64,000 bases of DNA from Glaciimonas sp. CA11.2 (GCF_034314045.1 NZ_JAVIWL010000001.1:4278001-4342000); one strand, 5' to 3'. Shown: positions 26,398-35,552, numbered from the stretch's first letter. Notes: generated from the sequence alone by a model not told the origin. Made by a program: numbers and translations.

Positions 26398-27384
26398 ATG
26401 GATGCTCAGCCCAGAATTCCCGGTTTAAATCCGCTTGAAATTGAAAAAAATTACGCTGCGTTTGATGGAAATACTTCTGGTGTATCGTGGGGCGCGATTT
26501 TTGCCGGCGCCGCCACCGCCGCAGCTTTATCCCTTATCTTAATTATTCTTGGCGGTGGTTTAGGGCTTTCAGCAGTTTCGCCATGGTCGACCAATAATGT
26601 TCCGATGGGTAAGGCGACCATTATTTGGCTCGCCTTTACCCAACTCGCCGCTGCTGGGATTGGCGGTTATATGGCTGGTCGCCTTCGTGTAAAGTGGGTA
26701 AGCGTGCACACGACTGAAGTGTATTTTCGCGACACTGCGCACGGGCTACTATCGTGGGCAGTGGCAACTTTGCTCACCGCATTCTTTCTGACTGGTGCGG
26801 TACGAGCGGTGTCGAGCGGTGCGATTGAGTTAGGTGGGGCGGCCGCTACAGCTATGGGTGCCACAGGGGGAGCAGGCTCCAATTCGATTAGCTATTTTTC
26901 GGACATGCTTTTGCGTTCAAGCCAAGCGACTTCCCCTGCTGACAATGGTAACGTAAATGCCGGTTCTAATTCGAATACCAACGCATTAAACGATACCAGT
27001 AACAGCGGAACGGTTGCTGTTCCGGGTACTAATGCAGTACGCCAAAATGACAATCCTGCTTTACGCGCTGAAGTTTTAAGAATCTTTGCCAATGACCTGC
27101 GCAGTGGCCCTTTGTCATCTGACGATAAACAATACCTATCGCAGCAGGTTGCTCAAGTTACTGGTCTATCAAGGGCAGAAGCAGATAGGCGTGTTGATGA
27201 TGTATATGCGCGCTTATCAAAAGTCAAATCAGATACCGAAGTTGCGGCAAAAGATACTGCTGACAAGGCACGTAAAATAGCTGCGCAATCAGCATTGTGG
27301 ATATTTGTCGCATTATTAGTTGGTGCATTTTTCGCAAGTATAACCGCGACGCTTGGAGGAAAACAGCGTGACCGAGTGTTGTAA
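26398..27384 (+). CDS. PhnA-like membrane protein
   Basis: A 328-residue protein of the type often labelled PhnA-like in Burkholderiales and rhizobia; the name does not imply phosphonate chemistry. Near the N-terminus is a Gly/Ala-rich membrane segment (GAIFAGAATAAALSLILIIL). Two more follow (IIWLAFTQLAAAGIGGYMAG and LLSWAVATLLTAFFLTGAV), then a Ser/Asn-rich region (about 170-215), a charged helical stretch (about 220-290), and a last membrane helix (SALWIFVALLVGAFFASITA). Function unknown; it is usually found with stress or desiccation genes. Strong ribosome site AAGGAGAG. The 23-residue membrane peptide follows 77 bases later. Confidence 0.75.
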   Translation: MDAQPRIPGLNPLEIEKNYAAFDGNTSGVSWGAIFAGAATAAALSLILIILGGGLGLSAVSPWSTNNVPMGKATIIWLAFTQLAAAGIGGYMAGRLRVKWVSVHTTEVYFRDTAHGLLSWAVATLLTAFFLTGAVRAVSSGAIELGGAAATAMGATGGAGSNSISYFSDMLLRSSQATSPADNGNVNAGSNSNTNALNDTSNSGTVAVPGTNAVRQNDNPALRAEVLRIFANDLRSGPLSSDDKQYLSQQVAQVTGLSRAEADRRVDDVYARLSKVKSDTEVAAKDTADKARKIAAQSALWIFVALLVGAFFASITATLGGKQRDRVL

Positions 27385-27461
27385 CGCGTTGTAAATTAAT
27401 CTAACTTTCTTCTATCAACTTGTCTGGCCGCGCAATTAGTTGATCACTACAGGAGAGCATT

Positions 27462-27533
27462 ATGGGCTCAATATTATTATGGCTTATTGGCATTCCAATT
27501 CCGATTATCATTTTGATTGCCTTGTTACATTAG
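27462..27533 (+). CDS. 23-residue hydrophobic membrane peptide
   Basis: ATG at 27462 preceded by AGGAGAGC; the peptide MGSILLWLIGIP continues as IPIIILIALLH and stops at 27533. It is one unbroken membrane helix with two prolines. Very similar short peptides are present, in my memory, in many Burkholderiales and rhizobial genomes, which together with the good ribosome site argues that it is translated. Function unknown. It lies in line with the PhnA-like gene and may be co-transcribed with it. Confidence 0.6.
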   Translation: MGSILLWLIGIPIPIIILIALLH

Positions 27534-27779
27534 TTTTTTGGGTGCTTTGAGCGTCAATACTAAGTGGCAGCATCTATGTGACTTTCCGATTCCGGTTGAA
27601 ATTGAACTGGCAGGAATTCCACACTGCTAGTGAAGCATGTATATGGCATCAAAGTATCGATCAAACAAAAAAATTAATAGGTGACCATTGCGTCCTTATT
27701 AGTAGAGGAGAGTTAAAGGGATGGTCAGTATCTGAGGTCCTCGCAACTCGTTCGGCGTTTAATCTTGGAAGGACGTATT

Positions 27780-27983
27780 ATGGCAACGGGTACCGTCAAG
27801 TGGTTTAATGACTCAAAAGGCTTTGGCTTTATCACCCCCGATGATGGAGGAGAAGATTTATTTGCACATTTCTCTGCCATCCAAATGGGCGGATTCAAAA
27901 CTCTTAAAGAAGGACAAAAAGTAACGTTTGACGTTACGCAAGGCCCCAAGGGAAAACAAGCCTCTAATATTCAAAATCCTTAA
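27780..27983 (+). CDS. Cold-shock protein (CspA family)
   Basis: A 67-residue cold-shock domain protein. It has both RNA-binding motifs (KGFGFITP and DLFAHFSAI) and the usual start [18 protein letters not shown]. It binds single-stranded RNA and DNA and melts structured transcripts. The start at 27780 follows GGAAGGA. The roughly 245-base leader (27534-27779) before it is longer than needed for a promoter and may include a structured 5' UTR, as in other csp genes. A strong terminator follows. Confidence 0.93.
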   Translation: MATGTVKWFNDSKGFGFITPDDGGEDLFAHFSAIQMGGFKTLKEGQKVTFDVTQGPKGKQASNIQNP

Positions 27984-28020
27984 CGCGTGATGTGCGTGGG
28001 GCTTTACGCCCACATGATTA

Positions 28021-28056
28021 AAAGGCTCACGTTCGGGACGGAGCGTGAGCCTTTTC
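28021..28056 (+). terminator. Rho-independent terminator after the cold-shock gene
   Basis: AAAGGCTCACG (28021-28031) pairs perfectly with CGTGAGCCTTT (28044-28054), and the right arm runs straight into TTTTC. The A and T flanks would let it work in both directions. Confidence 0.85.
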
Positions 28057-28413
28057 TGCAACTAAAGAAAGTGTTGTTGAGCGGCGTTATTTGTACTTAA
28101 TTAATCGTGTTAAAGCGCTTATACCGTGAAACTTTACGTGCATCTTTCTTGTCTTACAGTTGAGAATTTCTTATTTTTACTTGATCGTTTTTTAGTTAAT
28201 CATCTATGTAAACGTTCATGTTTGACAGAAAAGTAATCCTTCAATCAGCCTGCTTTGAATTTCCGCACAGATATAAAACATTTTAAAAAATCTGGCGGTT
28301 GTTAAATCTAATAGATATCACATTCATTCTGACCATTTCAGAATGCAAAAAAATAAAAATCAAGAAGCATCCTAAATTAACATCCGATCAACAAATTTGA
28401 TAGGGAGTGAGTT
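28057..28413. other. AT-rich intergenic
   Basis: About 360 bases after the cold-shock terminator. No gene or repeat recognised. It ends in GGGAGTGAGTT, the ribosome site of the next small ORF. Confidence 0.4.
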
Positions 28414-28605
28414 ATGCCTCGTAGCCCATTGTTTCGAGAAGAAGATAAATCCTTACAATCTCATCCTCCAGTTGAGGGTCCAACATCTCATCAAGTTACT
28501 GCTAAGCAAGTAGCTAAAAAGGGAGGCAAACATGATGCTATATGGAATCGTATGAATGCAGCGATGCGTTTATCATGTCAGCCTTCAAAGCCGCCAATAA
28601 AGTAA
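28414..28605 (+). CDS. Small hydrophilic unknown protein
   Basis: A 63-codon ORF, ATG at 28414 with GGGAG six bases upstream. The product is polar and basic, with no membrane segment (MPRSPLFREEDKSLQSHPP at the start, KQVAKKGGKHDAIWNRMN in the middle). I do not recognise a family. The good ribosome site and isolated position make it plausible as a real gene. Confidence 0.45.
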   Translation: MPRSPLFREEDKSLQSHPPVEGPTSHQVTAKQVAKKGGKHDAIWNRMNAAMRLSCQPSKPPIK

Positions 28606-28844
28606 TCAATTATGTGCCGCCGGTTGATAGCCTAAAGAAAAATTTCTTTTAACTGACCAATGAGTTTCGCTCAAAGAATACGCATGGATGAGTGTATTTT
28701 ATTACTGTTGTTGTTTCATAGAATGAATGAAGCAACAAACTCATAGTTTTCACAAGGTATCGTCTTCTATAAAGTAGATGCCACTTAAATTAGTCAATAA
28801 CCATTTGAAAAATATGGATGCCATCGTCCGATGCGTAGAATCGC

Positions 28845-30209
28845 TTATGGCTGAGACGGAATAAAGGCTTCGATCAACGTACCCTGGACATTTTTTCGTC
28901 GCGCGATAGTAAAGGTTCCTCCTAATAAGAGAATCCGTTCACGCATTCCCAACAGCCCATGTGATTTTGGCTTTGTTAACGCGTCTTCTGAAATACCGAT
29001 GCCGTTATCGAGTATTTGTAGCCATAAACCGGTTTGATCCCGCTTGAGCGTGATCTTGACATGGGATGCATTGGCGTATTTTATGACGTTGTTGAGTGAC
29101 TCTTGCACTATTCGGAATAACGCAATAGCCCAATCCGGATCAATATTTTCGAACTCTTCCGATATGTCCGTTTCATAAGAAAGACCGGCCATGTGAGTAA
29201 TACTTTCGCAGTGACTTTCTATTGAAGCCGCTAAGCCTAAATTATCCAGCATGCTCGGGCGCAAGTTTTCAATAATTCGACGCTTTACGCTAACGGTTTC
29301 TTGCAATGCGTGTTTTGCCCTCAATAGTTTTTTTGCTATGACAGGAGCAGTTTTTTCAAGTTCTGACGTTACGTTCGATAACGTCATGCCGATAACAGTC
29401 AGGGTTGACCCCATCTCATCGTGCAGTTCGCGCGCCAGTTGCGCTTTTTCCTCCTCGGATACTTTTAACAGATGCCTGGACAATTTAGATAATTGCTCCG
29501 TGCGCGAAAATACAATCGCTTCTAAATTTTCATTGATTAGTTTAAGTTGATTTTCTACGATCCGCTGTCGTGAAAAATTCATTTGGATCATGCGATAGAA
29601 AATAACTAAAATGAGTAAACCCAAACAGTTGATCACTGCGCCAATCAATAGTGTACGGTTGAACTCAAGGTAAAAACGATTGCGCCTTGTCGTTAACAGC
29701 TCTAATTCATCCTTTTCCATTACAACGTCTAAGGCACGAACTTGATCCATTATCTGTTTTCCCTCACCTTTTCGGACGATGGTTATTACGTCAGTTAATC
29801 CTCCCGCTTTAAATAGCGCAGCACCTTCTTCAAATTTCTTAAGCTTGCGATTATACAAATCGCGCAAGCGTGCTAAGTACTGTTGCTGTATTGGATTCCC
29901 GTTAATCAACACGCTCAAAGTAGAGAACTCAGGATCTAATTTTTCTTTTGCGAGCTCCCATGGCCCGAGGAAGCCTTGATCCCCAGAAATGAAATAGCCA
30001 CGTAAGCTACTTTCAGCGTCCAAAATCAATAGATTAATATTTTTTAGATGATCTTGTACCGCCCAACTGCGCTCCATCTGTTGGTTGTTTTGTTTGAGGT
30101 TTTGTAAGTTCTGATAATTGGTGATGGCTATCCCTGTAAACATCAAGAGACAAATGACAAACAAAACTAATACATAGCCCGGTAAGGATGAGGAGGTAAT
30201 TTTCTTCAC
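28845..30209 (-). CDS. CHASE3 sensor histidine kinase of the NarL/HisKA_3 class
   Basis: Architecture: N-terminal membrane helix (VLVLFVICLLMFTGIAI), a periplasmic CHASE3-like helical sensor (about 35-180, containing ILDAESSLRGYFISGD), a second membrane helix (TLLIGAVINCLGLLILVIF), then HisKA_3 with phosphorylated His263 in ARELHDEMGSTLT, and an ATPase domain with DNGIGI and HGLLGMRERI. Kinases of this class pair with LuxR/NarL-type regulators, but none is adjacent, so this one is an orphan here. The frame is open to 30362 via a TTG. I prefer GTG at 30209 because GAGG stands eight bases before it and the extra residues resemble nothing. Confidence 0.85.
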   Translation of the reverse strand: MKKITSSSLPGYVLVLFVICLLMFTGIAITNYQNLQNLKQNNQQMERSWAVQDHLKNINLLILDAESSLRGYFISGDQGFLGPWELAKEKLDPEFSTLSVLINGNPIQQQYLARLRDLYNRKLKKFEEGAALFKAGGLTDVITIVRKGEGKQIMDQVRALDVVMEKDELELLTTRRNRFYLEFNRTLLIGAVINCLGLLILVIFYRMIQMNFSRQRIVENQLKLINENLEAIVFSRTEQLSKLSRHLLKVSEEEKAQLARELHDEMGSTLTVIGMTLSNVTSELEKTAPVIAKKLLRAKHALQETVSVKRRIIENLRPSMLDNLGLAASIESHCESITHMAGLSYETDISEEFENIDPDWAIALFRIVQESLNNVIKYANASHVKITLKRDQTGLWLQILDNGIGISEDALTKPKSHGLLGMRERILLLGGTFTIARRKNVQGTLIEAFIPSQP

Positions 30210-30685
30210 TTGGCTTGCCTCAGAAAATTTAGTTAATAAAACAACCACAGAATAGCATGGTGGGTGGTTGACGGGGAAGTTAAGTCGGCCGGGTTGACGT
30301 GGAGCAAATGTGCTTAAGATATTTTTATTCCAACTGGATTTCTTGGCTTTAAAAATCTCCAAAGATTCTTCATACGCGCCTTGTGGCCCTCTTTGCCATT
30401 CAAAAAAGAGTCATCATCAACTGTGTTTGGACATTCAATTGCTGTAAAAACTTGGTTAAACCATGGGAACCATCCGGGTTCGCGGTAATTAATTTTGCTG
30501 TTTATTATTGATTGTTATATTTAGAAGTCTTTACAAAAGGGGAGTCATACTGTTGCCAATTTGAGCATGCTTATCTCATTGCGCATGAATAAATATAAAA
30601 ACAAAAAGCAGTTTATGATCGTGGCTGTTTATTTTTTTAGAAAATGTCCAGAGGCTGAACGAGCCGAGGCTGGACTGAGGATGGC
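30210..30685. other. Divergent intergenic between kinase and MFS gene
   Basis: The part nearest the kinase may be its leader or an N-terminal extension (open frame to 30362). The rest holds the MFS promoter; no further structure recognised. Confidence 0.4.
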
Positions 30686-32110
30686 ATGAATAACGAATCA
30701 AGCATGAAACTGGTACAAGCACCTCCGCTGGGAATCTTATTGGCCACCAGCTTTGCTTTTATCATTGTCCAGTTAGATGTGACTATTGTGAACGTCGCTT
30801 TGCCCCAGATTGGTCGAGAATTGGGCGCGAGCGTAACGGATCTTCAATGGGTAGTTGATGCTTACACTTTGGGCTTTGCTGTATTTCTATTGTCAGCAGG
30901 CGTAATGGGCGATAAGTTTGGGTCCAAGAGGGTGTTTCTCATTGGATTTGTATTATTTATGATTTCGTCGTTATCTTGTGCACTTGCGCCATCTGCAACT
31001 GCGCTAAATATTGCACGCGCAGTACAAGGAATCGGTGCTGCATTGCTGGTGCCAAGTTCGTTAGCTATACTTAATTTTGCCTATGCGCATGATAAAAAAC
31101 TGCTCGCTAAAGCCATTGGCTGGTGGACTGCGGCGGGAGGTGTTTCGATTGCTGCCGGGCCAGTGATTGGTGGCTTGCTCGTCTCCGGTACAGGTTGGCG
31201 GGGTATTTTTTGGGTCAATATTCCAATATGTATTGCTGGATTTATATTGACGCGCAAAATCGTCCCACACATGCCTAGAAAGGATCCCGGACGTTCATTT
31301 GATGTTCCGGGCCAATTATTGGCAATCATCGCGCTTACGGCGTTCATTGGTGCGGTCATAGAGGTTCAACCACTTGGCTTATCGCATCATTTTGTGCAGG
31401 GTGGGTTAGCTCTGGCCTTTGTTGCCAGCGCTGCATTTTTGATTGTCGAGCGACGTTCGAGCGCACCAATGTTACCGTTGAGATTATTTAGTCAAGTAAG
31501 CTTTTCCGGCGCAGTGCTGTTCGGCGTATTGGTGAATTTTTCTTATTATGGCGTGATCTTTATAGTGAGCTTTTATTTGCAGAAGGTGCGTGGCTTTTCC
31601 GTCATGGAGGCGGGTTTGACCTTTCTGCCACTTACCGGAACGTTTATTATTTCTAATATCGCTAGCGGCTGGATGTCGGCGCGTACAGGGTTGCGTATGC
31701 CAATGATTTTAGGTGGACTAATTGGTGCCACCGGATATGCGATGCTGGGTGCAATAGGTATATCGACCAGTGCCACTTTCTTTGAAATGTTGCCGGGTTT
31801 GGCATTAATTCCAGCCGGTATGGGGTTAGCTGTTCCTGCAATGACTACCTCGATTTTGTCGAGCGTTGAGCGTCATCAGGCTGGTACTGCATCTGCGGTA
31901 CTGAATACAGCGCGGCAAGTCGGTGGCGCGCTCGGTGTCGCTATTTTTGGTGCCCTGATTGCAGTAGGATCCTCGGCTGATATCATTAATAATATACGTG
32001 GCGCCATGTTGACTTCGATGATCTTACTGCTGATGGCTGCAGCGTTGGCGTATTGGTGCAAAATTGGCGTGACGCATCACGTGATCGCTCATCAATCCTC
32101 CCAACGCTGA
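30686..32110 (+). CDS. MFS drug-efflux transporter, DHA2 (EmrB/QacA) family
   Basis: A 474-residue major facilitator protein with about 14 membrane segments. DHA2 features are visible: the segment-1 motif LDVTIVNVALPQIG, WVVDAYTLGFAVFLLSAGVM, motif A as GDKFGSKRVFLIG, and motif C-like GWWTAAGGVSIAAGPVIGG. It should export drugs or toxic compounds by proton antiport. No adjacent membrane-fusion (EmrA) or outer-membrane partner, and no TetR or MarR regulator beside it. Start ATG at 30686 after GAGGATGGC. Confidence 0.88.
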   Translation: MNNESSMKLVQAPPLGILLATSFAFIIVQLDVTIVNVALPQIGRELGASVTDLQWVVDAYTLGFAVFLLSAGVMGDKFGSKRVFLIGFVLFMISSLSCALAPSATALNIARAVQGIGAALLVPSSLAILNFAYAHDKKLLAKAIGWWTAAGGVSIAAGPVIGGLLVSGTGWRGIFWVNIPICIAGFILTRKIVPHMPRKDPGRSFDVPGQLLAIIALTAFIGAVIEVQPLGLSHHFVQGGLALAFVASAAFLIVERRSSAPMLPLRLFSQVSFSGAVLFGVLVNFSYYGVIFIVSFYLQKVRGFSVMEAGLTFLPLTGTFIISNIASGWMSARTGLRMPMILGGLIGATGYAMLGAIGISTSATFFEMLPGLALIPAGMGLAVPAMTTSILSSVERHQAGTASAVLNTARQVGGALGVAIFGALIAVGSSADIINNIRGAMLTSMILLLMAAALAYWCKIGVTHHVIAHQSSQR

Positions 32111-32438
32111 TGAAGGCATAGAGATGTAGTTTCGAGAAAACGCGGCGTTTATATTGAATATCACTGTTAGTTGATTGTTTCGCTCTTCAAACATCTATTT
32201 TTTCACGCAATAACGTGAAAGAAATTGGCGGGCCTCTATTACCGTGAGTAGAATTGATCTGATGAAAATTACTTTTCAGTAATGAACTGTAATGAGATTT
32301 TTCTGTCTACAGTGATAAGCCATGTTTTTATCTTTAGTAAGTATCACTCCCACTTAAGATTGGCCTAATCGGAGTCGGTGTTTGGTACGAATCCAATTGC
32401 TGCATGCGCATAAGCTTCACAACACAATGGAGTTCAGC
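32111..32438. other. Intergenic with a small inverted repeat
   Basis: TTTCACG (32201-32207) and CGTGAAA (32214-32220) form a seven-base inverted repeat 90 bases after the MFS stop. This may be a weak terminator or operator. Otherwise nothing recognised. Confidence 0.35.
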
Positions 32439-32864
32439 ATGAAAAGTAAAATAATTTTATCGACCATAATAGCAATATCGTTATCTTCAGGAAGCGTTGC
32501 GTTCGCTCAGGATTATGGGAATCGCAATGATAGGAATCACGACGACCGCGGACGAAACGACCAAATGCAACGCGGTGACGATCAAATGCAACGCCGTGAC
32601 GATCAAAGGCACCGTGGTGATGATCATCGTAATAATAACTTTGATGCACGCAGAGATGAACGTGGAGCTGGTCCTGACCACCAATTCCGCCGCGGAGGTC
32701 GCCTTCCGCCTGAATACCGTAATAATCAATATGTAGTGAGCGATTGGCGTGGACATCATTTAAGTGCGCCGCCACGTGGTTACCATTGGGTTCAAACAGG
32801 TGGCGACTATGTTCTGGCCGCTATCGGCACGGGTATTATCTTGCAGCTTCTGCTGAACAATTGA
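32439..32864 (+). CDS. RcnB-family periplasmic protein
   Basis: A 141-residue secreted protein: signal peptide (STIIAISLSSGSVAFA), a highly charged Asp/Arg/His/Gln region, and a C-terminal RcnB domain (RLPPEYRNNQYVVSDWR, then APPRGYHWVQTGGDYVLAA and a hydrophobic end). RcnB of E. coli is a periplasmic protein of nickel and cobalt balance; many relatives have no known role. The charged region holds three tandem 21-base repeats (32562-32624) encoding QMQRGDD, QMQRRDD and QRHRGDD. ATG at 32439 is chosen because GGAG precedes it and the signal peptide then begins correctly. Confidence 0.75.
   Translation: MKSKIILSTIIAISLSSGSVAFAQDYGNRNDRNHDDRGRNDQMQRGDDQMQRRDDQRHRGDDHRNNNFDARRDERGAGPDHQFRRGGRLPPEYRNNQYVVSDWRGHHLSAPPRGYHWVQTGGDYVLAAIGTGIILQLLLNN
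32562..32624 (+). repeat. Three 21-bp tandem repeats within the RcnB-like gene
   Basis: Units begin at 32562, 32583 and 32604. The first two differ by one base (CAAATGCAACGCGGTGACG versus CAAATGCAACGCCGTGACG); the third has diverged further. They lengthen the charged linker in frame and could vary in copy number between strains. Confidence 0.8.
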
Positions 32865-33109
32865 TACCCATATATTTATACATTAATGCGGCAAATTATG
32901 GGCTTTATCCGTATAGATATAAGTGCCAAAATAATGTTTAAAAAGTATTTCTCTGTCCTTCTCTAGGCGCTATAAAGCGATGGACAGAGTAGTCGCCCCC
33001 GATAATCAATCCAGCATCGGCGCTAGTCACTTATGACTCAGTCATAGTTTAGAAGGTGACATGAAGCATTGTTTTCCATAATCCTGTCATTAATTAGGTC
33101 ACGTCAGGG

Positions 33110-33930
33110 CTACTCGATAATCTTATCTAAAGTAATCGGTAAATTTCGAACGCGTTTCCCCGTCGCGTGATAAGCGGCATTAGCAATGGCTGCGCACACC
33201 AGTGATGCCGATTTCGCCAATGCCTCATGCTCCTAAAGAATTAATATGCGGATCGTTTTCATCTACCGCAATGATATTAATACTGCGAACATCCGCGTTG
33301 ACGGGAACATTATATTCGGCAAGATTCAGATTCGTTGCACGATCAAAACGCGCACCAATATTGGCAGCGAGCATGAAACGTTGCTCAGTATTGGGGCGAT
33401 GAAGGACTGGACCAAACATTTGAGGGCGCTTAAGTGCCAATTTGACGGGTTGGCCTAGTTGACGCGCGACCATTGCCGCTGGCACCACGTGAAACCAGGT
33501 TGATCCTATACCGCCAAATCTACCACCAACATAAGGGCATATGACGCGCACCTTTTCTGGCTATATTTCCAAGCCTTTGGAAACCGTTGTACGTAGACCG
33601 GAAACATATTATGTCGCGTCATAGAGCGTTAAATGATCCCCAGTTTCCGATAGTGGTGTGCGGTTCTATCCGGTTAAGATGCGCCATTGACGTAGTGCAA
33701 ATCGCGTCTACTAATGCGGTGGCACTGCGCTGACCGGCTTCAATATTGCGATACGTATCAATATCTTCGTCCTTGGCTTTTTATGGTGAATATAAAACAT
33801 TTTTAGCACGAGAAAAATCGACTAAAACGGTTTCTTTTTGGTACGTGAATCGCAGTTACTGTGCCGCCGCGTTAGCGTGCTCTAGGGGCTTGGACTACTA
33901 TTGGTCCCTTGTTGGTTCACCGCAATCCGT
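33110..33930 (-). pseudogene. Decayed xanthine dehydrogenase-family molybdopterin subunit
   Basis: Minus-strand pieces match the large molybdopterin-binding subunit of XDH/aldehyde-oxidase-type enzymes. They are LEHANAAAQ and TVLVDFSRAKNVLYSP, then MAHLNRIEPHTTIGNW, VICPYVGGRFGGIGSTW with RQLGQPVKLALKRPQMF, then NLAEYNVPVNADVRSI and VDENDPHINSLGA, and finally IANAAYHATGKRVRNLPIT ending at 33110. In-frame stops, several frameshifts, and a large internal deletion between the GGxFGG block and the C-terminal block leave about 800 of some 2200 expected bases. The partner 2Fe-2S and FAD subunits are absent. Confidence 0.85.
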
Positions 33931-33988
33931 TGCGTCATAGCGGACGTGGCAGCGGTGGCCGTTCAGAGTTGCACTAAAAAAACGAACA

Positions 33989-34024
33989 AAATAACCGAAC
34001 AAATAACCGAACAAATAACCCAAC
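33989..34024 (+). repeat. 12-bp tandem repeat, three copies
   Basis: AAATAACCGAAC at 33989-34000 and 34001-34012, with a third copy AAATAACCCAAC (one change) at 34013-34024. It lies between the molybdoenzyme fossil and a small periplasmic-protein gene. No coding role is visible. Confidence 0.85.
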
Positions 34025-34115
34025 ATACTGCCGCTGGAGCGTATTTTAGACCTTGTCGGCATCAATCATTTCTATGCTATTAAGAAGATTACCTCTTCTT
34101 GAAAAGATTCTGATA

Positions 34116-34592
34116 TCAGCTTGCTGGCCATTCGAAGACCTTCGAGGACGGATGGCCTTTAGCGGGAATCTGAATCGTTTCCGTCACCGTGCTATCTCCT
34201 ACTTCGGCTTGAATTTGATAAGTGCCGGGGTGCGGAAATTTGACCAACATCATCGGCCCAGGACATGTAATTTTTAATGCCGCTTGGCCTCTTTTGTCTT
34301 TAATCGCGATATTAATATCGGCCAGATAGCTGCCATCCCGGCGGGCAAAAGTCGACATTAAGTCGTAGTTCTTCGCGATCTGCTTGAGGTATGCAGACTC
34401 GTCTGAGCCTACGCCCCCGCAAACATAAGTGAAGCCGTTCTTGTTTCGTTCTTGAACGCTTACATTGGCTAAGGGTGGCTGCATCTCAGGTTGCATACCA
34501 TTCTGAATGTCAGACGAAGCGGGCACTTGCGCCAATGCCACCGGAAGCGACGCCAGGTTTGCAATGATGAACATGCGGCCTGATAACTTCAT
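34116..34592 (-). CDS. Periplasmic protein of unknown function
   Basis: A 158-residue protein with a signal peptide (MFIIANLASLPVALA) and a mature part with FTYVCGGVGSDESAYLKQI, then LADINIAIKDKRG and a beta-rich end GTYQIQAEVGDSTVTETIQI. The end looks like a small beta-sandwich as in carboxypeptidase-regulatory-like domains. Two cysteines in the mature part could form a disulfide. I know similar proteins in Burkholderiales but no function. Single gene, convergent with the fossil region. Confidence 0.7.
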   Translation of the reverse strand: MKLSGRMFIIANLASLPVALAQVPASSDIQNGMQPEMQPPLANVSVQERNKNGFTYVCGGVGSDESAYLKQIAKNYDLMSTFARRDGSYLADINIAIKDKRGQAALKITCPGPMMLVKFPHPGTYQIQAEVGDSTVTETIQIPAKGHPSSKVFEWPAS

Positions 34593-34696
34593 TGATGCAC
34601 CTAACCAAAAAGTAGACGATGTTTAACTGCGTCTTATCCCAAGCAGCGCGCACGGTATTTTTGTTTTCATACGCGTTGCTTGGTCACGGGATACTA

Positions 34697-34939
34697 CTAA
34701 GGCGAAGAGTTTGTGCTGGTAGCATCGCTTGCAGCAGAAGGTGTCGAAGTTGTATCTGGTGCCATCGTAGAAGGAGTGGAAGAGGGCGCAGGTGGAGGCA
34801 TTGCGGGAGCGGTCGCCGCTGGAGCCTGCATCGGGGTGGTCGGTGATGAGTCTGCAGCTGTTGAGTTATCCGCTTTCTTGCAACCACCTAACATTGTGGC
34901 AACAATAATCGCCGAAATTAATAAAGGTTTGGTCAACAT
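34697..34939 (-). CDS. Small Ala/Pro/Ser/Thr-rich lipoprotein
   Basis: An 80-residue protein. The signal sequence LLISAIIVATML is followed by lipobox LGGC, so Cys20 should be lipid-modified. The remainder is low-complexity (PMQAPAATAPAMPPPAPSS) with no recognisable fold, probably an extended linker-like chain at the membrane surface. Function unknown. ATG at 34939 follows a fair purine-rich site. Confidence 0.6.
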   Translation of the reverse strand: MLTKPLLISAIIVATMLGGCKKADNSTAADSSPTTPMQAPAATAPAMPPPAPSSTPSTMAPDTTSTPSAASDATSTNSSP

Positions 34940-35552
34940 ATACGCTCCATGGAAAGATGGTTTAAGGAATAATGTAGGCTTAGTAATTAATTAAAATCGA
35001 CATAAAAATGAGATGTAATTCTTATATGCGCCAAGTCATCAGCGTTCCTACAAGCTAGACTTTAATTGTTTTAACGGAATCTTTGTAGAACATTGCTGGT
35101 TTTCAATGTGCGTTCAAATCATCATCAGCTGGGTGTGCAATAGGAGTAATAAAAGCGCCTATAACAAGGTAGGTAGCAGTCAGCTTGATTTTCACGATCT
35201 CTCCTTATGTTTATAAGTGGATTCCAGAATATTTTCTCAAGGCCGAGCTTTAAAATTAACTGTGACAACGAGATTTCTAGACTTATTTGACGGGAAAATG
35301 TGATGTTTCTTTTTTCTGCAGAGTATTATTAATAATAATTGCACTTAAATAAGATTATTATTTGATAAGTTTAGATGAAACAATCGAATTTGCAAGGTGT
35401 AGTTTTTGAGCGGGAAACGCAAATGCGGAGAAGAAATATCTCGGTATTTGCGTTTAATTCCTAATCAAAAATACTTAAATACCTCAAGACACTTATTGTT
35501 ACAAAGGCGACCAGGTCGAAAAATTGCAGCAATTTGGGTCATGCCTTATTAC
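34940..35552. other. Intergenic with one small remnant ORF
   Basis: About 610 bases. The only coding-like signal is the 30-codon minus-strand frame at 35103-35195; the rest is AT-rich and shows nothing I recognise. Confidence 0.4.
35103..35195 (-). pseudogene. Signal-peptide remnant, perhaps of a BON-domain protein
   Basis: GTG at 35195 preceded by AAGGAGAG, then MKIKLTATYLVIGAFITPIA followed by HPADDDLNAH and a stop. The start closely resembles the signal peptides of OsmY-like BON-domain proteins in related bacteria, but the frame ends after 30 codons. Either the gene has been truncated by a stop and deletion, or a very short secreted peptide is made. Confidence 0.4.

Noticed and set aside
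26398..27384. Phosphonate metabolism role for the PhnA-like protein
   Set aside because: The name is an inherited label; the protein is a membrane protein unlike phosphonate-degrading enzymes, and no phn genes are nearby.
27578..27808. Plus-strand frame before and into the cold-shock gene
   Set aside because: GTG start without a ribosome site, overlaps the start of the cold-shock gene in another frame; more likely the csp leader region.
33989..34024. Possible CRISPR-like array
   Set aside because: Units are 12 bp and directly adjacent with no spacers; a simple tandem repeat.
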